Notes: a model not told the origin generated them from the sequence alone. 20,716 nt of DNA from Anaerolineaceae bacterium UBA4799 (GCA_002402725.1 DHGL01000029.1:1-20716), one strand, 5' to 3'. Shown: positions 6,503 to 15,560, counted from the stretch's first letter. Program-made: numbers and translations.

Positions 6503-9118
6503 TTAGCGGTTGCACTTCCAACCCATCTCGTCATCAAATAACAGGCTGCCCTCGTGGTCCAGTTGAATGACAGCGATGGATTCAACAATCACCCGCCAGG
6601 CCCCCCACAATGTATCGCGCCGGATGCGGCAGCCCACAAGGATGACATCACTGCCGTCGCTGAAGGTATCACCGGGGAGCATGCGCGGTGAATAACCCAC
6701 CAGCACATGGTCTTTGGATAACAACATGACCTCAAAACTGAGGTTGCCGGGCCGGTAAAAATTTCCCCGGTAGTAACGCGGATGATACGCCCTGCCCTGT
6801 ATGAGGATGTGATTTGGGTCTTCCAGAAACGCCCGCCACTCCCCGGCGCTAACCAGCCTTTGTTGCGCGAGCATGGCGTACGCCGCCGCTTCGACCGCAG
6901 GATCGGTCTCTTCAGGGAGCTTCTCAGGGATAAGGTTCAACGCCGGCAGGCTCAACCCCAATAACAGAAAAGCCGCCAGCAGCGCAGGGATGGCCCAACC
7001 ATGCTGCCTGCCCGTTAAGTCAGATCTGGGCTGAGGCTCACCCGCCACCTTCTTCAGGCTCTCACCGGGATCTCCGGAGAATGCCTTGATCCCGAGTGAG
7101 GTCAAAGTGAATATCCCGAGGCAGTAATACAGGATCAAGACCCAAAATACTGGTTCCAGGTAGCGCCCGCCCGAGGTTTGCGATACCGCGTTCCCCGCGT
7201 AATATCCAATCTGCACCACCACCCCGCTGAGACCGGCCAACCCGAAGCGCCTCAATGCCGTCAGGATGCCGATCAATACCAAAACCAGGTTGATGCACAT
7301 GGCTATCAGGTTTTCAGCGCGCAGGCGGGTCTTCCAGATTGGCTGCGCTTCAGTGAAGGTCCATATGTCGTCCTTGACCTGTTCCTGTATGGGGTGCAGC
7401 ACCAGGCTGGAAGGTAATTTTGCCAATCCGCTAAAGATATTATTTAGGAAGTGATAAAAAATACCCGAAGCCCCGGCTTTATCGATTTCCCCAAGTTCAT
7501 ACCGTAGCAGTTCCTCCTGTTCACTTGAGCCTGGTGCTGCCGGCGCTTCAGAAGCGGGAGTTGTGGGTTGTGGCTGAACCTCGCCGACCGTTCCGGCTAT
7601 GGTTTCCTGTGGCTGCCCACCCTGGCGTGAAGAGAAGCGGCTGTTGATGACCTCTTCGATCTTGGTGATGTAATGATTTTTGCCATTCGGGTCGGTCGCG
7701 GAAAAGAACCACGGACCAAACGCCAGGGTAAATGCCAACCCGGCAAATAAAACCGCTGTTAATACCTTTTTGAACATGCCTTTACCCGCCAGGAAAACCA
7801 CCAGCACCAGGAAAGGAATGATGAAAAGCGGATTGAAGCGGATTAACACGCTCAACCCCAGCAACCCCCCGCTCAGAATCGCCCAGCGTAGTTCCGCCGG
7901 GTTTGCCAACCATTTGAATGCCGCCACAGCAAATAGCAACAGGAAAAGCGCCGTCAGCACTTCGGGATTCTCGAGTTTTACGTTCACGCTGCCGACCTCG
8001 CGGTAGAGCGTGATGGCATAAGCCCCCTGAAGTGAAACCAGTAAAGCGAGAAATACGCCGAAGGCGTAGCCAACTTTCTTGCGCCCGATCAGGAATAAAA
8101 GCGCCGGCAAGAACGCGATGACCGCCACCTGGAATTCCAGGTAATCATCAATCTTTGGTCCGGTGAGCGCCTGTCCGAGCGCCAGAAAAGCCATGTACAG
8201 CGGTTTGTCCGTCAGCCAGTGGTTATAGACCCCCTGCCCGAGCGTGATGTAATGCGAGCCAATACTGTAAACCGCGTCGTTGACATTCGGGTAGCACACA
8301 TAGTTGGGGGGGTATGGCCCGGGCCGGTCATCGGTGCAGGGAATGGGGATGGAGGACCAGGCGGCAAATGTGGCCGCCCAGATGAAGATGAAAAGCAGCA
8401 CCGTGACCCATTTACGCGGGGATTTATTTGCCCGTGTTCTTTGCTCCAGCCAGAACAACACAAAAAAGGCTACCCACGCCAGGATTACCTGCAGACCAGA
8501 AAGCGGCGCACCGGGCGGGAAATATAGTTGTTCGCCAGTGAAATCACCTTTAGTCATGACCAATGTGATGAACACCAGCATGGTTAATACAGCAAGACCA
8601 ATCCCTGCAAGCAGCCACTTACGTGATTCCCGAATTCCCTGCAGCGCTGCTTTGAGGTTTCCCCGCCTGCCTATCGCCCAGGCAGCCAGGGCGGCCTGCG
8701 CCACGATCAACTCGATCCAGATGAGCAACGGCTGCAGCCTGGTGAAACTCGCCGCACCTTCCTCCAGTCTGTACGCCGGAATCCAGATGGTGAACCAAAA
8801 CATCAGCATCATCAGACCACCCGCCCAGGGAAGGACCTTCCGCAGGCGTGATTCGGGAGAAAGAAACCCGGCAATGCGTGAGCGGAAGCGCTTAATGATG
8901 AGCAATGTCGCTAAGAAGAGCAGCAGCACCAGCACCGCGCCGAGCATTACCAGGCGGCTCTTCGAGTAACCGAACAGGAAGGCGTTCTTGGGGTCAGAGG
9001 GAATCGAGAGCAGGACAACTGCCACGATAATGCCCTCGATGAAGGTAATGAGCAAGTATAAGGCGGTGAACCTGTCTTTTCGCTGGGTCATACGATGCTC
9101 GAGCAATCCCGGCTTCAC
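6503..9118 (-). CDS. Large GT39-like membrane glycosyltransferase (GT-C fold) with extra N-terminal membrane domain
   Basis: This is a polytopic membrane protein that would use a polyprenyl-phosphate sugar donor on the outer face of the membrane. The diagnostic stretch is about residues 278-310: NDAVYSIGSHYITLGQGVYN followed by DKPLYMAFLALGQ. It matches the PMT_2/GT39 pattern, in which an acidic pair in the first outside loop is followed by a DKPP-like motif. Here the acidic pair reads ND. Six hydrophobic segments precede the helix that normally starts the fold (the segment FIFIWAATFAAW), so the protein has an additional N-terminal membrane domain. A Pro/Gln/Ala-rich loop lies at about 495-540, and a soluble C-terminal part of about 130 residues follows the last helix near 745. 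The start is GTG at 9118; ATG at 9091 is an equally possible start, and neither has a strong Shine-Dalgarno. It follows the priming transferase closely. Confidence 0.82.
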   Translation of the reverse strand: MKPGLLEHRMTQRKDRFTALYLLITFIEGIIVAVVLLSIPSDPKNAFLFGYSKSRLVMLGAVLVLLLFLATLLIIKRFRSRIAGFLSPESRLRKVLPWAGGLMMLMFWFTIWIPAYRLEEGAASFTRLQPLLIWIELIVAQAALAAWAIGRRGNLKAALQGIRESRKWLLAGIGLAVLTMLVFITLVMTKGDFTGEQLYFPPGAPLSGLQVILAWVAFFVLFWLEQRTRANKSPRKWVTVLLFIFIWAATFAAWSSIPIPCTDDRPGPYPPNYVCYPNVNDAVYSIGSHYITLGQGVYNHWLTDKPLYMAFLALGQALTGPKIDDYLEFQVAVIAFLPALLFLIGRKKVGYAFGVFLALLVSLQGAYAITLYREVGSVNVKLENPEVLTALFLLLFAVAAFKWLANPAELRWAILSGGLLGLSVLIRFNPLFIIPFLVLVVFLAGKGMFKKVLTAVLFAGLAFTLAFGPWFFSATDPNGKNHYITKIEEVINSRFSSRQGGQPQETIAGTVGEVQPQPTTPASEAPAAPGSSEQEELLRYELGEIDKAGASGIFYHFLNNIFSGLAKLPSSLVLHPIQEQVKDDIWTFTEAQPIWKTRLRAENLIAMCINLVLVLIGILTALRRFGLAGLSGVVVQIGYYAGNAVSQTSGGRYLEPVFWVLILYYCLGIFTLTSLGIKAFSGDPGESLKKVAGEPQPRSDLTGRQHGWAIPALLAAFLLLGLSLPALNLIPEKLPEETDPAVEAAAYAMLAQQRLVSAGEWRAFLEDPNHILIQGRAYHPRYYRGNFYRPGNLSFEVMLLSKDHVLVGYSPRMLPGDTFSDGSDVILVGCRIRRDTLWGAWRVIVESIAVIQLDHEGSLLFDDEMGWKCNR

Positions 9119-9140
9119 ACGTCAGACTTGAACGCGGTTT

Positions 9141-10601
9141 TCACGCTCCGCGCCCGCTGACCACGATAAAAAAGGTCTTAAACAAAATGAACACATCCAT
9201 CAACAATGAGAAGTTGCTGATGTAATATTCATCCAGCTGCAGGCGGTCTTTGAAACTAACGCTGTGCCGTCCCATCACCTGCCACCAACCGGTTAAACCT
9301 GGTGACACGCGGTGGATAATGGCAGCGGAGTCTCCCATCTGCTCCAGTTCGCCGGGCAAATATGCCCGCGGACCAACCCAACTCATGTCGCCCTTAATCA
9401 CGTTGATTATTTGCGGGAACTCGTCAAAGCTGATCTTGCGCAGGAACCTGCCAACCCTGGTGACGCGCGGATCTTTCTGAAGTTTGTGATACTTTTCGAA
9501 TTCCTCGCGCAAGTTTTCATCAGCGGCCAGCAGATCTTCCAGTTTCTTTTCAGCACCCACAACCATTGTGCGGAACTTATAAATATTGAAGAGCTTTCCT
9601 CCCCTGCCCATTCGCTCTTGCGTATATAGCACCGGTCCCGGTGAATCGATCCATATCATCAGGGAAAATAGCAGGAAGAGCGGGAACGTGAAGACCAGGC
9701 TGACCAGGCTTATGACCAGGTCCACCACGCGTTTGATAAACAGCGAAAAAGGATTCAGTAGATTGTACTGCACCTGCAGAGCGGGGTGTCCGTCTAAATC
9801 CATGGTTTTCATTGACAGCATATTTAACGGAGAGTCCCCCAAAACATACACCAGTTTGGGAAAAACCAGGCTGAAAGTCTGCAGATACTTGCGGAAACCC
9901 AGGCGTGTAGAAACCGTGCGATTGGTGAAGATTCCCAGCCGGATGTTCGCTTTGCGAAATTCATGCAGCAGTTCCTCCGAGAAGGGGTAAACCGGCACGC
10001 CCTGTATCTTGTCTTGCGGGATTTCCTTATCCAAGATGATGGCGGCTACAGGGCGATAGGCAATACGCCGCGCTGACTGCAGATGGCGGATGACCATGGT
10101 CGCGTCTGTGATGCCGCCGATTACAACGGCAGGTTGCCCCCACCAGGTCCGCAGCGATCCGCGGTTGTGGAGCAGTAAGCGGAAACTGGTGATCAACACC
10201 AACGCAAAAAACCAATTGAACAGGAAAACCAGCCTCGAAAACCGCGGCCCGTAACCGAGAATAAAGATGATCATTGCCACAATAACATGAGAGAAAGAGA
10301 CGATATAAACGATTTCCCGGAACTCGACCACTCCCGTGCGGCCATGACCGGGGTAGAAACCAAAGAACAGGAAAATCACCAGGATGAATATGATAAGCAT
10401 CAGAAATAAGGGGGCTACCTGTTCAAAGTTCAGTACGCCGCCGATGATGGGGATGAGGGCTTTCCTGAGATAGAATGAGAGGAAAAAGGAGATGACGATG
10501 GCTGCCAGATCTGAGAATAGCAGCAGCCCGGAAACCAGCCACGGTTTATATCCGTTCTTGATGATGAGCGCATGATTTCCGTTTTGAATTTTCGTGGTCA
10601 A
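9141..10601 (-). CDS. Undecaprenyl-phosphate sugar-phosphate transferase (polyprenyl glycosylphosphotransferase)
   Basis: This is the initiating enzyme of glycan assembly: it moves a sugar-1-phosphate from a nucleotide sugar to undecaprenyl phosphate at the membrane. Four N-terminal transmembrane helices (about residues 18-140) precede a Rossmann-like segment (PAVVIGGI). A fifth hydrophobic segment (VVDLVISLVSLVFTF) leads into the bacterial sugar transferase domain. That domain has the conserved marks LYTQERMGRGG, KFRTM, SFDEFPQIINVIKGDMSWVG with the catalytic Asp-Glu pair, and PGLTGWWQVMGR. The length of 486 residues is normal for the long WbaP/EpsE-type form. The start is taken as TTG at 10601, six bases after AAGGA. 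A TTG two codons earlier abuts the Shine-Dalgarno, and no ATG is available before the first helix. It follows the GT4 gene by 60 bases. Confidence 0.95.
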   Translation of the reverse strand: MTTKIQNGNHALIIKNGYKPWLVSGLLLFSDLAAIVISFFLSFYLRKALIPIIGGVLNFEQVAPLFLMLIIFILVIFLFFGFYPGHGRTGVVEFREIVYIVSFSHVIVAMIIFILGYGPRFSRLVFLFNWFFALVLITSFRLLLHNRGSLRTWWGQPAVVIGGITDATMVIRHLQSARRIAYRPVAAIILDKEIPQDKIQGVPVYPFSEELLHEFRKANIRLGIFTNRTVSTRLGFRKYLQTFSLVFPKLVYVLGDSPLNMLSMKTMDLDGHPALQVQYNLLNPFSLFIKRVVDLVISLVSLVFTFPLFLLFSLMIWIDSPGPVLYTQERMGRGGKLFNIYKFRTMVVGAEKKLEDLLAADENLREEFEKYHKLQKDPRVTRVGRFLRKISFDEFPQIINVIKGDMSWVGPRAYLPGELEQMGDSAAIIHRVSPGLTGWWQVMGRHSVSFKDRLQLDEYYISNFSLLMDVFILFKTFFIVVSGRGA

Positions 10602-10661
10602 AGACAATCCTTACCAGCGTGGTATTGGTATTTTACTCAATAAACAAGTAATGTGCTATGT

Positions 10662-11741
10662 TCATGATGCCTGCACGAACTGCCGAATCTTAGTGTTAAA
10701 GCTCTCTACGTTAAAACCTGCAACCCATTCACGAATCAGGCGGACATCAAAATCGGTGTTTTCAAAGCGCCTGAGTGCTTCAACCAGGCTGTCTTCTTCC
10801 TGGTGTTCAAAGAAAACGCCGCTGACGTCTTCTTTAACTGTCTCGAGTACTCCGCCTTTACCAAAAGCGATGACTGGAACCCCCCAGGCCTGTGCTTCCA
10901 AGGGCACGATGCCGTAATCCTCATAACTCGGGAAGATCAACCCGCGCGCGCGGCTGAATAAGCGCTGTACCTCCTCATCACTCACCCTGCCAACAAAACG
11001 GATCGTTGGACCGGCCATTTGTTCCAGCCGCGCTCTTTCTGGACCATCCCCAACCACCACCAGTCGTTTCCCTAAACGGGTACAGGCTTTTACTGACAGG
11101 TCCACCCGTTTATGCGAGATTAGCCGTGAGACCGAAAGGTAATAATCCTCTCCCTTATCGGTCACAGGCTGAGTGGGTATTTCCACAGGCGGATAGATGA
11201 CCTGCGCTGGCATGTTATACACTTTGAGGATCTCATCCGCCATGTTGCGGCAGGTAGTGGCAAGTTTCGGGATTTCACGTGTCCGCTTCAGATCCCAGCG
11301 ACGCAGCAACGGGGTGACCCGCTTCACCAACGATGTGGCAACACCGCGCGTAGGCAGGCTCTCGGTGGTGTAGGATTCAGGTTTCCACAGCAGCCGAAAG
11401 GGGGCGTAAAGGTAACACACATGCCTTACGGTTGAAGCCGGGCGGATGAACTTGGCCAGGTAAGTGGAAGAAGACAACACCACATCGAAATCCCTGAAAT
11501 CATCACGTTGCATCAGGGCGTACCACAACGGGTAAAGCAGCTTGAACTGGCGCTCAGATTTGACCAGACGAGCAAAAGGCAGCGTGTTGATTTGCAGACC
11601 TTTAAAATCGGCAAAAGTATTCGCCGGCAGATACACGGAAGTGTAAACCGGCGCTTGAGGGAATGCCTTAGCCAGCCATAGTACCATCCGCTCGGCACCG
11701 CCTGAAACGCATAATGCATCATGTACGATCGCGATACGCAC
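10662..11741 (-). CDS. Family 4 glycosyltransferase (GT-B fold)
   Basis: This retaining GT-B enzyme is probably the first gene of the glycan operon. From the GTG at 11741 the protein begins VRIAIVHDALCVSGGAERM, the glycine-rich N-terminal loop of GT4 enzymes. The C-terminal half shows SVSRLISHKRVDL, VVVGDGPER and FPSYEDYGIVPLEAQAWGVP, which carries the EX7E motif that binds the donor. It ends GKGGVLETV...GVFF and a short helix, giving 359 residues, typical of the family. The open frame runs 64 codons further upstream, but that part looks non-coding. GTG 11741 has AGGAG six bases away and starts exactly at the family's first strand. The acceptor is unknown; a mannosyl or rhamnosyl transferase is plausible. 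The gene is divergent from the ABC exporter pair. Confidence 0.93.
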   Translation of the reverse strand: MRIAIVHDALCVSGGAERMVLWLAKAFPQAPVYTSVYLPANTFADFKGLQINTLPFARLVKSERQFKLLYPLWYALMQRDDFRDFDVVLSSSTYLAKFIRPASTVRHVCYLYAPFRLLWKPESYTTESLPTRGVATSLVKRVTPLLRRWDLKRTREIPKLATTCRNMADEILKVYNMPAQVIYPPVEIPTQPVTDKGEDYYLSVSRLISHKRVDLSVKACTRLGKRLVVVGDGPERARLEQMAGPTIRFVGRVSDEEVQRLFSRARGLIFPSYEDYGIVPLEAQAWGVPVIAFGKGGVLETVKEDVSGVFFEHQEEDSLVEALRRFENTDFDVRLIREWVAGFNVESFNTKIRQFVQAS

Positions 11742-11747
11742 CCGGGT

Positions 11748-11752
11748 CTCCT
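11748..11752 (-). promoter_or_regulatory. Shine-Dalgarno that fixes the GT4 start
   Basis: AGGAG on the minus strand lies six bases before the GTG at 11741. It is the reason for choosing a 359-residue protein over the longer open frame that reaches 11933. Confidence 0.7.
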
Positions 11753-11880
11753 GCCTGCATGAACTGGATAGGGTAAGTATAACGTAATCCAGGCGTTGAT
11801 ACAGCAGCGCGAATTCACATGGCGAATCCCCGATATGCCAACCAATTGCGATCGATTTTCTCCTCCCGCCTTCTTTGGCT

Positions 11881-11909
11881 TTGAATTTTTCCGGGGTTTG
11901 TAGTATTCT
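11881..11909 (+). promoter_or_regulatory. Candidate sigma70-type promoter of the ABC exporter pair
   Basis: TTGAAT (11881-11886) and TATTCT (11904-11909) are separated by 17 bases. Each matches four of six consensus positions. Transcription would start near 11916, just upstream of the preferred TTG (11935) and of the alternative ATG (11977). This argues against the earlier TTG at 11875 as a start. Confidence 0.35.
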
Positions 11910-11934
11910 TGAGACTGCGCAAGGTAAACCCATT

Positions 11935-13728
11935 TTGAACCATCAGAAAAATCTGACCCAAAACGTACCGCTGCCTATGCCCTCCGCTCCGCTCTTCCAG
12001 GTGCTGCGGCGAGCTTACGGCTACCTGCGCCCTTACTGGAAAAAAACCGCCGGGGCTTACCTTGCCTTGCTCGCTGTACTGGGCTTAAATACGCTGATCC
12101 CGCAATTTATCCGTTGGATCATCGATAATGGCATTGCGGGTAAACAGATGAGCGTGTTAGCCTGGTCTGTACTGGCATTGCTGGGAATGACCATTATCAA
12201 GGGAGTGCTCAATTATTTCGTGGGGTTGCAGACCGAGACCGCTTCGCAGAACGTGGCGTTTGACCTGCGTAATGACATCCAGCGTAAACTGACCCAATTG
12301 TCTTTCTCCTTCCACGACCAGTCTGAAACCGGCGAACTGCTCTCACGCGCGGTTCAGGATGTAGAAAGGGTGCGCTTTCTTACCGGCAGGGCTACGCTGA
12401 GGATTGCCGAGGGCGTGCTGCTGCTGCTCATTACCGCCGTCGTGCTGCTGGTCATGGATTTTCGACTCGGTTTGCTGATTCTACTCACCATGCCACCGTT
12501 GGTTTTTCAAGCCATCCGCTTTGGTTCCAGGTTCCGTCCACTTTCACTGCAGGTGCAAAAACAACTGGCAGTGCTGACTACCGCAGTAGAGCAGAACCTG
12601 CGCGGCAGCCGGGTGGTCAAAGCCTACGCCCAGGAAGAGGCAGAAATAGAGCGCTTCGGCATAACCAATGACGCCTGGTTCCATTTATCCAACCGGGCAG
12701 CGCGCATGCAGGCGCTTAACGTCCCGTTGCTGTTCCTCATTGCCAACCTGGGAATGGCCATCATCATCTATTATGGTGGTACGCAATACATTGAGGGGAG
12801 CATCACCATGGGTACTATCGTGGCTTTTGTCAGTTATGTTGGCAACCTCATTGAACCTGTGCGGCGGTTGGGTTTGATCATCCCCTCCATCGCCATCGCC
12901 GGTGCGGCATCTGAACGTATCTTCGATGTTCTCGATACCAATTCTCAGGTGCAGGATGAACCTGGCGCTAAACCAATAAAGCAAATTAAAGGCAGGGTTC
13001 GTTTTGAGAACGTTTCCTTTCATTACGGACGCAACCAGATATTAAAAGACATCTCCTTTGATGTTCAACCCGGTCAGAAGGTAGCCTTGTTGGGGCTTAC
13101 CGGTTCTGGAAAATCCTCCATCATCAACCTGATCCCGCGGTTTTATGATCCAAGTTCCGGCCGTATCCTGGTTGACGAGATGGACATCCGAAAAATGACC
13201 CTCAAATCACTACGCTGCCAAATCGGCATTGTATTGCAGGAAACCACGCTTTTCGCTTCTACAATCCGTGAGAACATCGCCTTCGGGAACGAGAAAGCCA
13301 CGGATGATGAGGTCATTGCCGCGGCTCGTGCAGCACAGGCGCATGAATTCATCATGCAAACCCGCCAAGGTTATCAGACTCGCGTCGGTGAACGGGGCGT
13401 CACGCTTTCCGGCGGGCAGAAACAGCGCATTGCCATCGCCAGGGCATTACTGATGAACCCGCGCATCTTAATTCTGGATGACGCCACCGCCTCCGTAGAC
13501 ACCACGACCGAGCAACTCATTCAACAGGCGCTCGCCAGGTTGATCAAGGGACGCACCACCTTTGTGATTGCCCACCGCCTGTCCACCGTGCGCAACGCCG
13601 ATCTCATTCTTGTGCTTGAAGCCGGGAGCATCGCGGCGCGCGGTACTCACGAGGAACTGCTGCACAGCTCCAGTACCTACCGCGCCATTTATCACCAGCA
13701 GTTGAAGAAACAGGAGGAGAGCGGGTGA
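11935..13728 (+). CDS. ABC exporter half-transporter, first subunit (degenerate Walker B)
   Basis: This is a type IV ABC exporter subunit with six N-terminal transmembrane helices (roughly the first 320 residues) and a C-terminal ATPase. Walker A is GLTGSGKSS, the Q-loop LQETTLF, the signature LSGGQ, Walker B ILILDDATAS and the H-loop AHRLS. The residue after the Walker B Asp is Asp instead of the catalytic Glu, which marks the weak half of a heterodimer. The start is uncertain. TTG 11935 has AAGG about ten bases upstream; ATG 11977 lacks a Shine-Dalgarno but would also give a normal-length protein of 583 residues. The stop overlaps the start of the second subunit by four bases (GTGA), so translation is coupled. 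Substrate unknown: drug, lipid or lipid-linked glycan are all possible. Confidence 0.93.
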   Translation: MNHQKNLTQNVPLPMPSAPLFQVLRRAYGYLRPYWKKTAGAYLALLAVLGLNTLIPQFIRWIIDNGIAGKQMSVLAWSVLALLGMTIIKGVLNYFVGLQTETASQNVAFDLRNDIQRKLTQLSFSFHDQSETGELLSRAVQDVERVRFLTGRATLRIAEGVLLLLITAVVLLVMDFRLGLLILLTMPPLVFQAIRFGSRFRPLSLQVQKQLAVLTTAVEQNLRGSRVVKAYAQEEAEIERFGITNDAWFHLSNRAARMQALNVPLLFLIANLGMAIIIYYGGTQYIEGSITMGTIVAFVSYVGNLIEPVRRLGLIIPSIAIAGAASERIFDVLDTNSQVQDEPGAKPIKQIKGRVRFENVSFHYGRNQILKDISFDVQPGQKVALLGLTGSGKSSIINLIPRFYDPSSGRILVDEMDIRKMTLKSLRCQIGIVLQETTLFASTIRENIAFGNEKATDDEVIAAARAAQAHEFIMQTRQGYQTRVGERGVTLSGGQKQRIAIARALLMNPRILILDDATASVDTTTEQLIQQALARLIKGRTTFVIAHRLSTVRNADLILVLEAGSIAARGTHEELLHSSSTYRAIYHQQLKKQEESG

Positions 13729-15560
13729 GTTTTTCCATCGGACCCTCAACCTCCGGATTAGGACCGCGCAGCCTGCTGGAGGATTTCGGCAGCGTTGGCG
13801 AACAGAGCGGCGAAGTCTACAACCCGCACGTAGTACGGCGCATGTTATCCTACCTCGCTCCATACCGCTGGCGCATGGCCGGTGCTTTTCTTTTGACGCT
13901 GGTGGAAGCCGGGCTGACGCTGCTCACGCCTTACCTCATCAAGGTGGCCATAGACCAGTACATCATTCCCGGTGACCACCAGGGGTTGGCGCGCATTTCG
14001 CTTCTCCTCGCTATATCATTTGTTATCTTATTCGCCGCCAGTTCCATTCAACGCTACGTCCTTTCCTGGGTCGGACAGAAGGTGCTCACCTCCCTACGTG
14101 CTGACCTCTTTAATAAACTTCAGTACCTGCAGCAGTCTTATCATGACCGCCATATTGTGGGGGTTACCGTCTCACGCGTCATCAATGACGTGGCTGAAAT
14201 CAATGAACTGCTTTCACAGGGGGTTATCACCCTGCTGGGTGATCTGGTTGTGCTCATCGGTATCATCGTTGTCATGCTCAGCATGAGCCCCAGGCTGGCG
14301 CTGCTCACCTTTCTAGTACTGCCCGTCATGCTCGTTGCCACCTGGTTGTTTTCACGTCAGGCGCGTAAAGCTTTCCGCGAGACCCGTTCCAGCGTCGCCG
14401 CGGTGGTAGGTGACCTGGCGATGGATATCAATGGCATGCGGGCAATCCAGGCCTTCACCCGGGAGGAAGCCTCGCAGGAACGCTTTGAACAGGTTAACCT
14501 GAAAAATCGCGACGCTTACATCAACGCTATGAACCTGTCGTTCATTTTCCTGCCGGGCATTGAGTTCCTGGGCATGCTGGCAACCGTGATCGTGCTGTGG
14601 TTTGGCGGGCATTACGTGGTGGAGGGAACTGTCACCATGGGCGTGATGGTGGCATTCCTGAGCTATGTGACAAGGTTCTTCCAACCCATCCAGGAAATCA
14701 GCCGCATTTACACCACGTTTCAATCTGCCATGGCTGGTGGGGAACAGGTGGTAAAGTTACTGGATATCCCGCTCGAAATTACCGAAAAAACTGGCGCCCC
14801 TGAATTGATCCCGCAAAAAGGAGAAATCCAGTTTACCGGTGTATCGTTCAAGTACAACGCCGATTTGCCTGAAGTATTGCATGATATAAATATCCTTATT
14901 CCACCCGGCAAGACCGCCGCGCTGGTAGGACCGACAGGCGCTGGCAAGACCACCATCGCCAATCTCATCGCCAGGTTCTATGACGTCACTGATGGTGCGA
15001 TAACCATCGACGGCGTGGATATCCGCGATGTCACCGTCAAGTCACTACGCAGGCAGGTGCGTGTTATCTCACAGGATCCTTTCCTTTTCTCGCGCTCCAT
15101 CGCCGATAATATCAGGTTCGGCAATCCACAGGCATCAGATGAGGAAGTGATAAATGCTGCCAGGCAGGCCAACGCGCATGACTTCATCGACCGCCTGCCG
15201 GATGGCTACCATACTCGCGTACTGGAAGGCGGCGTGAATCTGTCACAGGGTCAGCGCCAGCTACTGAGCATCGCCCGGGCGCTGTTGACCGATCCCGGCG
15301 TGCTCATATTGGATGAAGCCACCGCCAACATCGATTCTGTGACCGAAGCGCTGCTGCAGGATGCCATCGCGCGCATGCTTAAAGGACGCACCGCCGTGGT
15401 CATCGCCCACCGGCTCTCGACAGTGCGCAACGCGGATCTGGTTTTCGTAATTGATGAGGGCAGGATTGTGGAACAGGGAACGCATAAAAGCCTGTTAGAA
15501 CAGAACGGCCTGTACGCCCAACTGTATGAACGTCAGTTCATGGATAAACCTGAAAACTGA
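13725..15560 (+). CDS. ABC exporter half-transporter, second subunit (catalytic Walker B)
   Basis: This is the partner of the preceding subunit, 611 residues with a longer N-terminal soluble stretch before the first helix (about residue 40). Six helices are followed by the ATPase: Walker A GPTGAGKTT, Q-loop SQDPFLF, Walker B VLILDEATAN with catalytic Glu at 531, and H-loop AHRLS. The signature reads LSQGQ at 506-510 rather than LSGGQ. In a heterodimer this altered signature would face the Walker motifs of the first subunit, which has Asp in place of Glu, so both changes fall in the same ATP site. The GTG start at 13725 overlaps the upstream stop and has AGGAGGA just before it. It is convergent with the GTPase gene, only 32 bases away, with no visible terminator between them. 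Confidence 0.95.
   Translation: MSFSIGPSTSGLGPRSLLEDFGSVGEQSGEVYNPHVVRRMLSYLAPYRWRMAGAFLLTLVEAGLTLLTPYLIKVAIDQYIIPGDHQGLARISLLLAISFVILFAASSIQRYVLSWVGQKVLTSLRADLFNKLQYLQQSYHDRHIVGVTVSRVINDVAEINELLSQGVITLLGDLVVLIGIIVVMLSMSPRLALLTFLVLPVMLVATWLFSRQARKAFRETRSSVAAVVGDLAMDINGMRAIQAFTREEASQERFEQVNLKNRDAYINAMNLSFIFLPGIEFLGMLATVIVLWFGGHYVVEGTVTMGVMVAFLSYVTRFFQPIQEISRIYTTFQSAMAGGEQVVKLLDIPLEITEKTGAPELIPQKGEIQFTGVSFKYNADLPEVLHDINILIPPGKTAALVGPTGAGKTTIANLIARFYDVTDGAITIDGVDIRDVTVKSLRRQVRVISQDPFLFSRSIADNIRFGNPQASDEEVINAARQANAHDFIDRLPDGYHTRVLEGGVNLSQGQRQLLSIARALLTDPGVLILDEATANIDSVTEALLQDAIARMLKGRTAVVIAHRLSTVRNADLVFVIDEGRIVEQGTHKSLLEQNGLYAQLYERQFMDKPEN

Larger units (their letters stand above)
11742..11934. 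promoter_or_regulatory. Divergent intergenic region between glycan operon and ABC exporters
   Basis: About 190 bases separate the GT4 start from the likely start of the first ABC gene. Both transcription units probably begin here. On the minus strand TATACT at 11776-11781 is a good -10 hexamer about 35 bases before the GTG, but no convincing -35 lies upstream of it. The plus-strand promoter candidate is listed separately. Long frames crossing this region on both strands show no protein features and were not accepted as coding. Confidence 0.4.

Noticed and set aside
8304..8969. Plus-strand open frame of 221 codons opposite the GT39-like gene
   Set aside because: The translation is rich in Ser, Arg and Pro without domains, and the opposite strand encodes an unmistakable membrane enzyme; it is a shadow of GC-rich coding sequence.
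11742..11933. Upstream extension of the GT4 frame by 64 codons
   Set aside because: The GTG at 11741 has an ideal Shine-Dalgarno and begins at the family's first strand; the extension crosses the divergent promoter region and reads unlike protein.
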